11,805 nucleotides of DNA from JAQBDA01 sp041301185 (GTDB taxonomy: Bacteria; Chloroflexota; Anaerolineae; Anaerolineales; UBA4823): positions 1 to 11,805 of the forward strand of contig JBFYSV010000117.1 in the NCBI GenBank assembly GCA_041301185.1, in the 5' to 3' direction. Positions within the stretch are counted from its first letter, which is position 1; the number at the start of each line of letters is the position of its first letter. A program made the position numbers and the translations under genes. Shown in pieces: positions 1 to 7,650 of the stretch. The notes under the pieces are model-generated. The model was not told the DNA's origin. It saw only the letters and a program-made list of their open reading frames with translations, and searched no databases.

Positions 1-1271
1 GCTTCAAAGTTCTGGGCAAACGCCAGCACCCGGCGGTCCTCGGCTGACAGGGCAGTCTCCCCAATGATTGCCGTTAAGCGACGCAGATCGCGTCCCTGCG
101 CATACAGAGCATAGAGCTGGTCGGCGATATAGCGATGGTCAGGTCGGGTCTTATCCTTGCCAATCCCGGCGTTCATCAGGCGGGATAGGGAGGGCAGCAC
201 ATCAACGGGAGGGTAGAAGCCTTTGCGGTGCAGGTCTCGACTCAACACAATCTGACCTTCGGTGATGTAACCGGTCAGGTCAGGGATAGGGTGAGTGATG
301 TCGTCATCCGGCATAGTCACGATGATCAACTGGGTGACCGAGCCCGGGTTCCCTTGCAAGCGCCCGGCTCTTTCATACAGGCTTGCCAGGTCAGAGTACA
401 TATAGCCGGGATAGCCGCGCCGACCGGGAACCTCTTCACTGGCTGCCGCAACCTCGCGTAAAGCTTCGCAGTAATTGGTCATATCCGTCATGATGACCAA
501 CACATGCCTGTGATGGGTGTAAGCTAGAAATTCGGCGGCAGTCAGCGCAGCCCGGGGAGTGAGCAACCTCTCGATGGTGGGATCGTCAGCCCGGTTGACG
601 AACAGGACCGTGCGGTCCATGGCATCGCTGGCGCGAAACTGATCTATGAAGAAAGATGCTTCGCGGTGGGTGATACCAATAGCAGCGAACACCACAGCAA
701 AGGGTTCGTTGATCCGTTCCCCTCGCGAGATGACCCGGGCTTGGGATGCAATTTGCGCCGCAAGCTCATTCGCTGGCAACCCGGCACCCGAGAAAATGGG
801 CAATTTTTGCCCGCGGGTCAGCGTATTCAATCCATCAATGGCGGAGATTCCGGTCTGGATAAACTCGCTGGGGTGGGTGCGCACTGATGGATTGATCGGA
901 TTACCGTTGATATCCAGTGAGTACTCAGGGATGATCGGCGGGCCTCCGTCAATCGGTTTACCGGAACCATCTAGCTGCCGCCCTAGCATCGAGAGAGCTA
1001 CATCCAGCCGGGCAACATCGCCGGTGAAGCGGACGCGTGTCCTTTCAAGGTCAAGGCCAGACGTGCCCAGGAAAATCCGCACCATGCATCGCTCGCGGTC
1101 AACTTCCAGCACCTGCCCCAGGCGGGTGATACCATCTGGTCCTGTAATTTCTACAATCTCGTTGTATGCTACTTCGCGGATGCGCTCAACGAAAATTAGT
1201 GGACCTTTGATCTCGCTCAAGGTCCGGTACTCTTTGGTAACCAGGCTTGGTTTAGGAATGGTTTTAAGCAT
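1..1271 (-). CDS. atpB: A/V-type ATP synthase/ATPase subunit B (non-catalytic), 3' end cut by window edge
   Basis: This subunit alternates with A in the A3B3 head, where it forms the non-catalytic side of each nucleotide interface. In view are 423 codons starting MLKTIPKPSL; family members are roughly 460-470 residues, so about 40-50 C-terminal residues lie beyond position 1. Visible landmarks are an N-terminal beta-barrel (about 1-80) and GKPIDGGPPI near 105-114. A degenerate P-loop region IFSGAGLPANE (159-169) lacks the GKT of a catalytic Walker A, as expected for B. A Walker-B-like strand IMTDMTNYCEALRE (260-273) and the signature PSLSRLM (360-366), which includes the Arg facing the catalytic site, follow. 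The ATG overlaps the end of subunit A by 8 bases (ATGCTTAA) and has an AGGAG nine bases upstream. Subunit B is unambiguous over subunit A because the nucleotide loop is degenerate and the A-specific insert is absent. Confidence 0.97.
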   Translation of the reverse strand, partial: MLKTIPKPSLVTKEYRTLSEIKGPLIFVERIREVAYNEIVEITGPDGITRLGQVLEVDRERCMVRIFLGTSGLDLERTRVRFTGDVARLDVALSMLGRQLDGSGKPIDGGPPIIPEYSLDINGNPINPSVRTHPSEFIQTGISAIDGLNTLTRGQKLPIFSGAGLPANELAAQIASQARVISRGERINEPFAVVFAAIGITHREASFFIDQFRASDAMDRTVLFVNRADDPTIERLLTPRAALTAAEFLAYTHHRHVLVIMTDMTNYCEALREVAAASEEVPGRRGYPGYMYSDLASLYERAGRLQGNPGSVTQLIIVTMPDDDITHPIPDLTGYITEGQIVLSRDLHRKGFYPPVDVLPSLSRLMNAGIGKDKTRPDHRYIADQLYALYAQGRDLRRLTAIIGETALSAEDRRVLAFAQNFE

Positions 1272-3084
1272 GCACACCCACTCCTATCTCAGCAAAGTTT
1301 GCCTGGACGCGAGTAAAAAGAGTTTGGATCGTTTCTTCAGCGCTTTCTACCTCCAGCTCTTTCATCCGGGCGATTTCCTGGACCACGGGCAGGCTGGTGA
1401 TCTGCTCTAAAGGCAACTCCTTCTGCAAGGCAGCCTGAGTCAGGTGATGGAATTCCAAGATAGTCTTGAGCATCCAATAGGTTTTGCCAATCGGGCAAAA
1501 GCGGTCGATCTCATGATAAGCAGATTGTTGCAAGAAGTCTTCACGCAACATGCGTGCAACGGCCAGCACGGCGCGTTCGATCTCTGCCAGCGCATCAGGA
1601 CCAACCAGCTGAACGATCTCAAGAAGCTCCACTTCGTGTTGGAGCAACCGCATTGCTTCTCCGGTCAGGTCGCTCCAGTCATCTGCCACCTGGCGGATAA
1701 ACCACTCATCCAAGTGGTAAAGCGAGTAGCTACGTGTCCAATTGATCGCCGGGAAGTGACGCCTACGTGATAGGTCATAATCCAAAGCCCAAAAGGTGCC
1801 TACCACGCGCATCGAGTTCTGGGTCATTGGCTCAGAAAAATCCCCACCTGGTGGTGATACCGCCCCTACCACTGTCACGGATCCGGTGCGGTACCTGGAA
1901 TCGCCGTTTTTTGAGCCTGGTAACGCCCTCTCACCCATACAACTCACCCGTCCAGATCGCTCATAGAATTCTGCCAGACGGGCTGCCAGGTAAGCTGGGT
2001 AGCCCTCCTCGCCAGGCATTTCTTCCAGGCGACCGGAGATCTCGCGCAGTGCTTCACCCCACCGGGAGGTTGAGTCAGCCAGGATGAGCACATCGTAGCC
2101 CATATCTCGATAATATTCAGCAATGGTAATTCCGGTGTAAATGCTGGCCTCGCGGGCGGCTACCGGCATATTGGAGGTGTTGGCGATCAGAACAGTGCGC
2201 TCCATCAAAGGTGCACCGGAGTACGGATCTTCCAGCAGGGGAAATTCCTCCAGGACTTCGGTCATCTCGTTGCCGCGTTCACCGCAACCAATATAAACTA
2301 CCACATCTGTATCAGCCCAGCGCGCCAGGGTGTGTTCTACAACGGTTTTTCCGGTTCCAAACCCACCGGGGATGATCGCAGAGCCACCCTTGGCTATTGG
2401 GAATAAAGCATCCACGATACGTGTGCCGGTCACCAGCGGCTGGTTGGTGGGCAGGCGGGTATGGGTAGGGCGTGGCTGGCGTACAGGCCAATGTTGGAGG
2501 AGAGTGATCTCAACGTTTTGGGTTTTGTGATCCTGATCTGTGCTGATCACCGCGACGACATCGTTCAGCCGATATTCGCCAGGATGAATTTGGAGCACCC
2601 TGCCGTGCAGTCCACTGGGTACCATCACCCGGTGCTGGATGGATTGAGATTCAGGCACAACTCCCAGGATATCTCCCGGGGCGACTGTATCGCCTGGGTT
2701 GACCTGGGGAGTGAATTTCCAGGTGATATCCTCTGCCAGGGGAGGGGCATTCACACCACGTTGAATGAAATCCCCGCTCAAGCCAGCCAGGATCGGCAGC
2801 GGGCGCTGCAACCCGTCGTAAACCCTCCCTAGCAGCCCTGGGCCAAGGCTCGCAACCAGCGGCATCCCGGTGTTTATCACGGGTTCCCCCACCCGGACGC
2901 CAGACGTGTCTTCGTACACCTGGATCGTAGTCAGCTTGCCCGATAGACGGATCACCTCGCCGACCAATCCTAGGTCGCCCACTTTAACAACATCAAACAG
3001 GCGCACACCTTCTAAACCACTGGCGCCTACTACCGGACCAGCGATACGGATCACTTTCCCAACCTGAGAGCTTAACCCATTCAT
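1264..3084 (-). CDS. atpA: A/V-type ATP synthase/ATPase catalytic subunit A
   Basis: Catalytic subunit of the soluble V1/A1 head; it hydrolyses or makes ATP at the A/B interface. The 606 residues are close to the usual length (about 580-600). Seen: an N-terminal beta-barrel (about 5-70); the A-specific non-homologous region (about 110-200, with VNPGDTVAPGDILG); Walker A GGFGTGKT (240-247); the GER motif with catalytic Glu (268-270); Walker B DVLILADSTSRW (331-342); EGYPAYLAARLAEFYERSGR (360-379); and a C-terminal helical domain carrying PIGKTYWML (531-539). The P-loop follows directly without interruption, so there is no intein, although this site is a known intein insertion point in some archaeal A subunits. 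The start overlaps the subunit F stop by four bases (ATGA), with GAGGG upstream. It is followed by B with an 8-base overlap, consistent with coupled 1:1 synthesis. Confidence 0.98.
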   Translation of the reverse strand: MNGLSSQVGKVIRIAGPVVGASGLEGVRLFDVVKVGDLGLVGEVIRLSGKLTTIQVYEDTSGVRVGEPVINTGMPLVASLGPGLLGRVYDGLQRPLPILAGLSGDFIQRGVNAPPLAEDITWKFTPQVNPGDTVAPGDILGVVPESQSIQHRVMVPSGLHGRVLQIHPGEYRLNDVVAVISTDQDHKTQNVEITLLQHWPVRQPRPTHTRLPTNQPLVTGTRIVDALFPIAKGGSAIIPGGFGTGKTVVEHTLARWADTDVVVYIGCGERGNEMTEVLEEFPLLEDPYSGAPLMERTVLIANTSNMPVAAREASIYTGITIAEYYRDMGYDVLILADSTSRWGEALREISGRLEEMPGEEGYPAYLAARLAEFYERSGRVSCMGERALPGSKNGDSRYRTGSVTVVGAVSPPGGDFSEPMTQNSMRVVGTFWALDYDLSRRRHFPAINWTRSYSLYHLDEWFIRQVADDWSDLTGEAMRLLQHEVELLEIVQLVGPDALAEIERAVLAVARMLREDFLQQSAYHEIDRFCPIGKTYWMLKTILEFHHLTQAALQKELPLEQITSLPVVQEIARMKELEVESAEETIQTLFTRVQANFAEIGVGVHA

Positions 3085-3434
3085 CGCTCCACGCCCTCAG
3101 TTTCCTCCCCTTTGAAGGTAATATGAAACCCGATTGCACGTCGAATGCTTTCAGCCAGCTGATGCCGCCGGGAAGCCTCTGGTCCTAGGGGCTGCCCGCT
3201 AGGAATGGAGAGGTAATGAAGGTGTTCGTAAGATTGCAGGTTCTTGATGATTGCCGGGTCCATTTTCAACAGTATGCCGTCGTCGATAGCCAGCAAACCG
3301 GTTTCGCCACGATCCAACCAGGTGGTGATTAATTCTTGGGCAGCTTCCACGTCAGTCGCTCCGTAGGCGTCAACACCAGCCAACTGGAAGCCAGGTACCA
3401 ATGCCGGTCGAGTAATAATGAATAACCGGCTCAT
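3081..3434 (-). CDS. atpF: A/V-type ATP synthase/ATPase subunit F
   Basis: Small rotor subunit that sits with subunit D in the central shaft and modulates ATPase activity. The 117 residues are slightly longer than the usual 100-110. The family pattern is visible in the first half: a hydrophobic strand (RLFIITRPAL), then PGFQLAGVDAYGA (14-26), then a helix AAQELITTWL and the strand GLLAIDDGILLKM (46-58), giving a Rossmann-like alpha/beta fold. The C-terminal segment with SIRRAIGFHITFK (95-107) matches the conserved RRAIGF-type ending. A charged tail (GEETEGVER) follows. Both ends overlap the neighbouring genes by four bases, C before and A after. The ribosome binding site is weak, so translation probably depends on coupling to subunit C. 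Confidence 0.93.
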   Translation of the reverse strand: MSRLFIITRPALVPGFQLAGVDAYGATDVEAAQELITTWLDRGETGLLAIDDGILLKMDPAIIKNLQSYEHLHYLSIPSGQPLGPEASRRHQLAESIRRAIGFHITFKGEETEGVER

Positions 3435-4507
3435 CTTGCGTACTCTATCTCGGCGCGAATCACCTGGGTTTCCAATCCTTGCTGGATGCCTTGGATAATC
3501 CAGCGGATATTGTTCACCTCGTTGATTTTTAACGCCAGATACCCCAATACGACCCCGATTCCCAACGGGTCTTTAGCAATCAACCCGGACATCCACTTTA
3601 AGCGATATCGAGCGAATTGTCTCTCGAAATCGCTCAAGCGACTGGAGTGGGAGTAGCTCTTGAGACCAGCCTGGAGTAGATCAGCGTACCGGCTGCCGGC
3701 AAGTGTGTTGATGGCTTTGTCCACATTATCCTGTTCGGCCGCGCGTTGCAACAATTCAAATGGCAAGTAGCCCGGACCGACAAATAAACCCTGCACGGCC
3801 TGGACGTTGTACTGCTGGCGAATTAGCGTTCGTTCGGATGGCATGTGAGCGAAGCGCAGGACTGTCAACAGATTGGCGACATCTGCCTGCAACATGATCG
3901 CGGTTTCCAGGCATGAACCGCCCAGGTTTTCTTCCTTAATGAACTTCAGCGCCTGTTGGTAATATCCTTGATCCAGGACGAGGTCCATCTCGGGGATGTC
4001 TGCTCCGGGGTGCTCGCCGCGCAACCGGATCAAGGGGAAAACGATCGGTTCATTCATGCTGGCAAGCCGATCGATGGCAACTCGTGGCCCGGCAGTGTTG
4101 GCTAGCTCTGCCAGCAGATTGTAATCTAGTCCGCCTACCGGCAGGATCGTGTTCAGGATCTCAAGCTGGGAGGTCTGCCTGGCAAGGCCACGCAGCACTG
4201 CTTTTAGATTGTGGATATCGTAGCTGCGCAAAATAAGGGTGACCATTTCCCCCGGTTCATCCGAATAGAACCGGCGAATTTTACCTAAAGTGCTGACCAG
4301 GTCAGCGCGCAAGGCTTCAGTCACTGCCTGCATCCCGGAGGTGCGCGCCAGAGCAGCTTCTACGGGTTTGCTATAAGCGGTGGTAGCTAAAACGGCGATC
4401 ACCGTTGGCAGGGTCTTCGCTTCGCTCAACGCTTCCAGCTCCCGGCGTGGGAGCAGGCGAGCGGTCATGGCGCGTAATCGCGCGTTTCCGTATTCAAAAC
4501 CTGGCAT
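3431..4507 (-). CDS. atpC: A/V-type ATP synthase/ATPase subunit C (d-like, rotor socket)
   Basis: Funnel-shaped subunit (equivalent to eukaryotic subunit d) that seats the central shaft on the c-ring. At 358 residues it is slightly longer than the usual 320-350. The opening FEYGNARLRAM (4-14) is the family's characteristic start, close to the FxYxNARVR pattern, and strongly supports this ATG even though it lies 43 bases inside the end of subunit E. Other family-like pieces are YDIHNLKAVLRGLA (94-107), the VANLLTVLRFAHM segment near 210-222, and the late DPLGIGVVLGYLALKINEVNNIRWI stretch, here read in two parts, DPLGIGVVLGYLALK and NEVNNIRWI, typical of the C-terminal helical bundle. A purine-rich GAAGAAGAG sits just before the ATG. 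The stop overlaps the F start by four bases. Confidence 0.95.
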   Translation of the reverse strand: MPGFEYGNARLRAMTARLLPRRELEALSEAKTLPTVIAVLATTAYSKPVEAALARTSGMQAVTEALRADLVSTLGKIRRFYSDEPGEMVTLILRSYDIHNLKAVLRGLARQTSQLEILNTILPVGGLDYNLLAELANTAGPRVAIDRLASMNEPIVFPLIRLRGEHPGADIPEMDLVLDQGYYQQALKFIKEENLGGSCLETAIMLQADVANLLTVLRFAHMPSERTLIRQQYNVQAVQGLFVGPGYLPFELLQRAAEQDNVDKAINTLAGSRYADLLQAGLKSYSHSSRLSDFERQFARYRLKWMSGLIAKDPLGIGVVLGYLALKINEVNNIRWIIQGIQQGLETQVIRAEIEYAR

Positions 4508-5112
4508 GGCTCTTCTTCAAAACTTGCTGCCAAATAGCGCCGCAAGTATGGGGTGGCGCGTTCCAGCCGTGCTTCCAGGGTGTTGATCACCACCACCCGC
4601 TCATCTTCGCTTTTTACCACAATCCCACCCCAGCAGTGTAGGTTATAGCGCACTGGTAGATCAAGACCGATTTCATCCAGGAGGTTCTCCAAGAGAGTCT
4701 CGTCGCGTGGATCTGCTTCCAGGCGTGAGAATGTCAGGCTATGGCTTGTTTCCGAACCAGAAAGCTCAGAGAGCGCTTGTTGGGTCAACTGTTTGAGCAC
4801 CTGGGGGTAAGAGGGATCGGTGCGCAAGCTGGCCAGACGCCCACGGGTCCGTTCTAGGGCTGCGTCTGTTAACGCTTCGCGTGTCTCACCGGTCAGGCGC
4901 AGGGCTTCCAGGCGAGCCTGGTGTAGAATGCGAGCGCGCTCTTTTGCTGTAGGCTCAATCGCTGCTTGATATGCAGCTTCGGCCTGCTGTTGGGATTCCT
5001 GGCGAGCTTTACCCAGGATTTCAGCAGCCTGGCGCGCAGCCTGACCATCGATCTTGGTGATTTGGGCCTGTCCAGAAGCGCAGATCGCTTCTAAGATGGC
5101 ATCCAGGCTCAT
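4465..5112 (-). CDS. atpE: A/V-type ATP synthase/ATPase subunit E (peripheral stalk)
   Basis: Peripheral-stalk subunit that pairs with the G/H coiled coil and ties the A3B3 head to subunit I. It has 215 residues. About 20-95 is an Ala/Gln/Glu/Arg-rich helix (AARQAAEILGKARQESQQQA) expected to be a right-handed coiled coil. The C-terminal globular domain carries the family hallmark GGIVVKSEDERVVVINTLE (162-180), followed by ARLERA (181-186). The protein then continues for about 17 residues (199-215, EEEPCQVLNTETRDYAP) that overlap the start of subunit C in another frame. Relatives normally end near the LERA helix plus a short tail, so this extension may be a by-product of the gene overlap. The start follows the K stop with a single base between (TGAGATG), so translation is probably coupled to K. 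Confidence 0.94.
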   Translation of the reverse strand: MSLDAILEAICASGQAQITKIDGQAARQAAEILGKARQESQQQAEAAYQAAIEPTAKERARILHQARLEALRLTGETREALTDAALERTRGRLASLRTDPSYPQVLKQLTQQALSELSGSETSHSLTFSRLEADPRDETLLENLLDEIGLDLPVRYNLHCWGGIVVKSEDERVVVINTLEARLERATPYLRRYLAASFEEEPCQVLNTETRDYAP

Positions 5113-5113
5113 C

Positions 5114-5332
5114 TCATCCGCCCAGCAGCAAGACCATGGCTGCTACTGCAAACCCCAGGATGACCATTGTCTCCGGTATGGCGACAAGTAAGATGATCGT
5201 TCCCAACGCCTCTGGCTTCTCGGCGATGACACCAGCTCCTGCTGATCCAATGCGTGCTTGCGCCAGCCCAGTACCGATGGCTGCCAATCCTACCGCCAGC
5301 CCTGCTCCGATTGCCGTCAATCCTGCATCCAT
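5114..5332 (-). CDS. atpK: A/V-type ATP synthase/ATPase subunit K (proteolipid c, ring subunit)
   Basis: Membrane c-ring subunit that carries the ion during rotation. The product is a two-helix hairpin: helix 1 LTAIGAGLAVGLAAIG then TGLAQARIG; a polar loop IAEKPEALG; helix 2 with the ion-carrying Glu in VAIPETMVILGF. With the chosen start it has 72 residues; an upstream in-frame ATG at 5344 would add MEDD. The inner ATG is preferred because GGAGG stands five bases before it, while the AAAGGAG before the outer ATG is only two bases away. A single hairpin of this size is the bacterial/Thermus-like form rather than the doubled eukaryotic or Enterococcus form. Unlike the Thermus protein as I recall it, there is no N-terminal signal peptide. 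A Gln in helix 1 (GLAQ) and a Thr right after the Glu are the residues discussed for ion specificity. Confidence 0.95.
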   Translation of the reverse strand: MDAGLTAIGAGLAVGLAAIGTGLAQARIGSAGAGVIAEKPEALGTIILLVAIPETMVILGFAVAAMVLLLGG

Positions 5333-5371
5333 ATCGTCCTCCATTGCTCCTTTGCGAGGCTTTTCTCGCTA
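5333..5371 (-). promoter_or_regulatory. I-K junction: small hairpin plus strong double ribosome binding site for the c subunit
   Basis: This is the only non-overlapping spacer of more than one base between ATPase genes in the operon. Reading the minus strand, the subunit I stop is followed by a 5-bp stem GCGAG/CTCGC (arms 5365-5369 and 5354-5358) with a six-base loop, then AAAGGAG (5347-5353), an ATG, and GGAGG (5338-5342) before a second in-frame ATG at 5332. I infer that the layout raises translation of K, the subunit needed in about ten or more copies per complex. The stem is short, so its structural role is uncertain. Confidence 0.5.
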
Positions 5372-7279
5372 TACTCGTTTGTGGTGATCTGTGCTCAGTT
5401 GGCTCTGAAACGGCCTGTAGGGTCTGCCCCCTCCCTCGTAGAATTTACGGAAAAATTCCACATAGTGCAAACGCAGGCTGTGGATTGTGGGGCTGAATGC
5501 GCCTAGAACCAGGTTCAAAGCATGAATTAAGACCGCCAGGATAATTCCAATAATCAAGCTTCCAGCCATCCCGGCGATATCATTTGCCACCTTGGCCAGG
5601 TACACCGAGGCCAAACCAATGGCAGCAATCCGCAGGTAAGAGAGCAGATTTCCAATTAATCCTATAAATTCAATCGGTCCCATGATGATCCCTAGCCAGC
5701 CCAGCGAGGCCCCCAGGAGAACAATTCCCAGGATCACTCCGACGATGGCAGGTGTCATAAAATTATCCGGCAGGTAATCGGAAACGATCGCTACGATGAA
5801 AAACAAACTGATCAGACCAATCAGCATCCCACCTCGTTCCAGCAAATGATTGCGACTGCGATCGCGTATGGCCTCCAAAACACCCAGGATAAGACCCAGG
5901 GTGAGGTGGACAGCCCCTACAACCAGGGACATCACCAGCAGGCTGGCTACATCTTCCGGACTTGCCCGGTCGATCCAGATTGGTTGCAGACCCAGGTGCT
6001 CGCCTAGAGTTCCGAAAAGCTCGCCGTATAAGACCCCAAATACGATCGCCCAGGCAGAGCCCATAGCCAGGACAATCAACACATCGCGGACGACACCTGG
6101 CTTGAACCGGCGCATGAGCAGCAAGCTGAGAACAAGCAGAATGGCGCCGTAGCCAATATCACCCAGGATCATGCCGAAGAAAATTGGCAAGAAGAAAGCC
6201 ATCAACTGGGTTGGGTCAATATGACCGTAGCGGGGCACTGCTAATAATCGGACCAGGCTCTCAAAGGGTTGAGCTGGTTTCGGGTTGTGCTGGATGACTG
6301 GGGCGCGCTTCTTAAGATCTGGGGTGAGAGGCAATGCTCGTACCAGGAATGCATCACCTATGTTCTCTTGCAGGCTTTCCCGAACTTGAATCAGGCGTTG
6401 TTCTGGCACCCAGCCGGCGATAACAAAGGTCGTATCAGTTTCGCCGAGACGGGTAAGGACACTATTGGCATCCAGGTCATCCCGCACAAGATCGCGCCAC
6501 GTCGTCAGCCGCCCACACCATTCTTGGGTCAGTGTGGTCAGCTCGATTTGAATGGCGTTCAACTCCTCAGGAATTTCAGCCATCCGGCGGTGGAGCTTGG
6601 CCAGGATCAGATCTGGGGGACCTTCGTCCAGGTCAGCGGGCAATCGCAAGCGGGATACATCTTCCCGCCCCAGTAAGGCTTCGATCTCCTCTGTATATTC
6701 TTTTGGGAATACAATCAACATTGCTCGGGTGGATGCGTCCACGTCGGAGGCTATAATTTCTCCTCGACCGGCGGTCAGATCGAGAACGCGCTTACCAACC
6801 GAGTCTAGCACGGCCATGTGCGCTCGACTGACCAGGATACCGATCGAGCGGTTGTCTGGATGGCGCGCCGACGGCGGGATGATTGGAAGCAGCTTGCGCA
6901 GCGTGGTCTCATAGCGAGGCAAGGACGCTTGCTCTGCCAGCAATCGCTCCCGGCGGCCGGTCAATTCCTGCACTTTTGGCATGATTTCATTCAGGCCAGC
7001 CTGGGCTTCTTTCAGGGTTTCTTCCGTGGTGGGAGAAGGTTGTCCGTCGCGTTCGCAACCCAGAGTATCCAGCAAGCCGTCCAGACGTGCCCGTAGAAAA
7101 TTCGAATCCTCTTGCTTCTGCAGGGTCTGGCGATCCAGTGTCAATGGGCGTGCAGAGACCTGGGGTGATTCAGCCAACTCGTCGAAGTGAACACATCCCA
7201 GGCGGCGCAAAGCAGAGAGGACCACCTGCATATCGGTCTTCAACGCTACAATTTCCACCGGAACCATCTGGATGTTCAT
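5369..7279 (-). CDS. atpI: A/V-type ATP synthase/ATPase subunit I (membrane stator, a-subunit equivalent)
   Basis: Large membrane stator subunit (archaeal subunit I/a) that forms the ion half-channels against the c-ring and anchors the two peripheral stalks. The 636 residues are normal for the family. Residues 1-345 are the cytoplasmic part, with alpha/beta lobes and long charged helices (about 85-120 and 225-270) and AGWVPEQRL (288-296), a common family motif. From about 355 there are some seven to eight membrane helices: LPIFFGMILGDIGYGAILL (364-382), then roughly 398-420, 445-470, 484-502, 508-533, 538-565 and 572-597. The helix GNLLSYLRIAAIGLA (543-557) carries the essential Arg (550), with Glu537 thirteen residues before it, and the C-terminal SPTIHSLRLHYVEFF (596-610) is the conserved last-helix motif. 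The start overlaps the G/H stop by four bases, with GGAG upstream. Confidence 0.97.
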   Translation of the reverse strand: MNIQMVPVEIVALKTDMQVVLSALRRLGCVHFDELAESPQVSARPLTLDRQTLQKQEDSNFLRARLDGLLDTLGCERDGQPSPTTEETLKEAQAGLNEIMPKVQELTGRRERLLAEQASLPRYETTLRKLLPIIPPSARHPDNRSIGILVSRAHMAVLDSVGKRVLDLTAGRGEIIASDVDASTRAMLIVFPKEYTEEIEALLGREDVSRLRLPADLDEGPPDLILAKLHRRMAEIPEELNAIQIELTTLTQEWCGRLTTWRDLVRDDLDANSVLTRLGETDTTFVIAGWVPEQRLIQVRESLQENIGDAFLVRALPLTPDLKKRAPVIQHNPKPAQPFESLVRLLAVPRYGHIDPTQLMAFFLPIFFGMILGDIGYGAILLVLSLLLMRRFKPGVVRDVLIVLAMGSAWAIVFGVLYGELFGTLGEHLGLQPIWIDRASPEDVASLLVMSLVVGAVHLTLGLILGVLEAIRDRSRNHLLERGGMLIGLISLFFIVAIVSDYLPDNFMTPAIVGVILGIVLLGASLGWLGIIMGPIEFIGLIGNLLSYLRIAAIGLASVYLAKVANDIAGMAGSLIIGIILAVLIHALNLVLGAFSPTIHSLRLHYVEFFRKFYEGGGRPYRPFQSQLSTDHHKRV

Positions 7280-7650
7280 TGCTCTCCACCATTTTCAGAG
7301 CCGATGACGATCTTTACTGCCAGGCTGACCGCAGCTTCCATGCGCTGCTCGGTCCTGCGCTGCATTTCAGCTGACCTGAGTTTCGCCTGGGTCACGATAG
7401 CTTGTGCTTCTTCACCGGCGCAGAGCAGGAACTCCTGGTAGGCTGCCTGGCCTTTGCGCCTGCCCTCTTCCTGTGCCTGGCGTTTAATTTGCTCTGCCTG
7501 CAGGCGCGCCTCTTCCGCGCTCCGCCCTGCCGACACGCGGGCAGCCGCGATCTGTCGGGTTATATTGGTCTCTGTTTGCCGGATCTGATCTAACGGGGAG
7601 AACTCTTCTGATCCGGTTGTCGGTAACACCATTCTTAGGCGTTTTCCCAT
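7276..7650 (-). CDS. A/V-type ATPase subunit G/H-like peripheral-stalk coiled coil
   Basis: Probable partner of subunit E in the peripheral stalks, equivalent to Thermus subunit G or archaeal subunit H. It has 124 residues, nearly all one charged helix: roughly 17-112 is rich in Ala, Gln, Arg and Glu with no Pro, for example AEEARLQAEQIKRQAQEEGR (45-64), and ends SLAVKIVIG (109-117), a typical terminus for these subunits. Identification rests on the coiled-coil character and on the position directly before subunit I, as in Thermus, since such sequences diverge quickly. The start at 7650 overlaps the HEAT gene by 16 bases. An alternative ATG at 7632 (MVLPTTGSEE) lies two bases after the HEAT stop and would drop six residues; neither has a strong ribosome binding site. 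Confidence 0.85.
   Translation of the reverse strand: MGKRLRMVLPTTGSEEFSPLDQIRQTETNITRQIAAARVSAGRSAEEARLQAEQIKRQAQEEGRRKGQAAYQEFLLCAGEEAQAIVTQAKLRSAEMQRRTEQRMEAAVSLAVKIVIGSENGGEQ

Noticed and set aside
646..1410. A 254-codon open frame on the plus strand
   Set aside because: It lies opposite the start of subunit B and the end of subunit A, has a low-complexity Ser/Arg-rich translation with no recognisable motif, and is explained as an antisense shadow of well-conserved genes.
2340..2370. Possible intein at the P-loop of subunit A
   Set aside because: The Walker A motif reads straight through in a 606-residue protein of normal length, with no splice motifs or insertion.
6269..6676. A 135-codon plus-strand frame
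   Set aside because: It is fully opposite subunit I, with no ribosome binding site or family motif that I can see.
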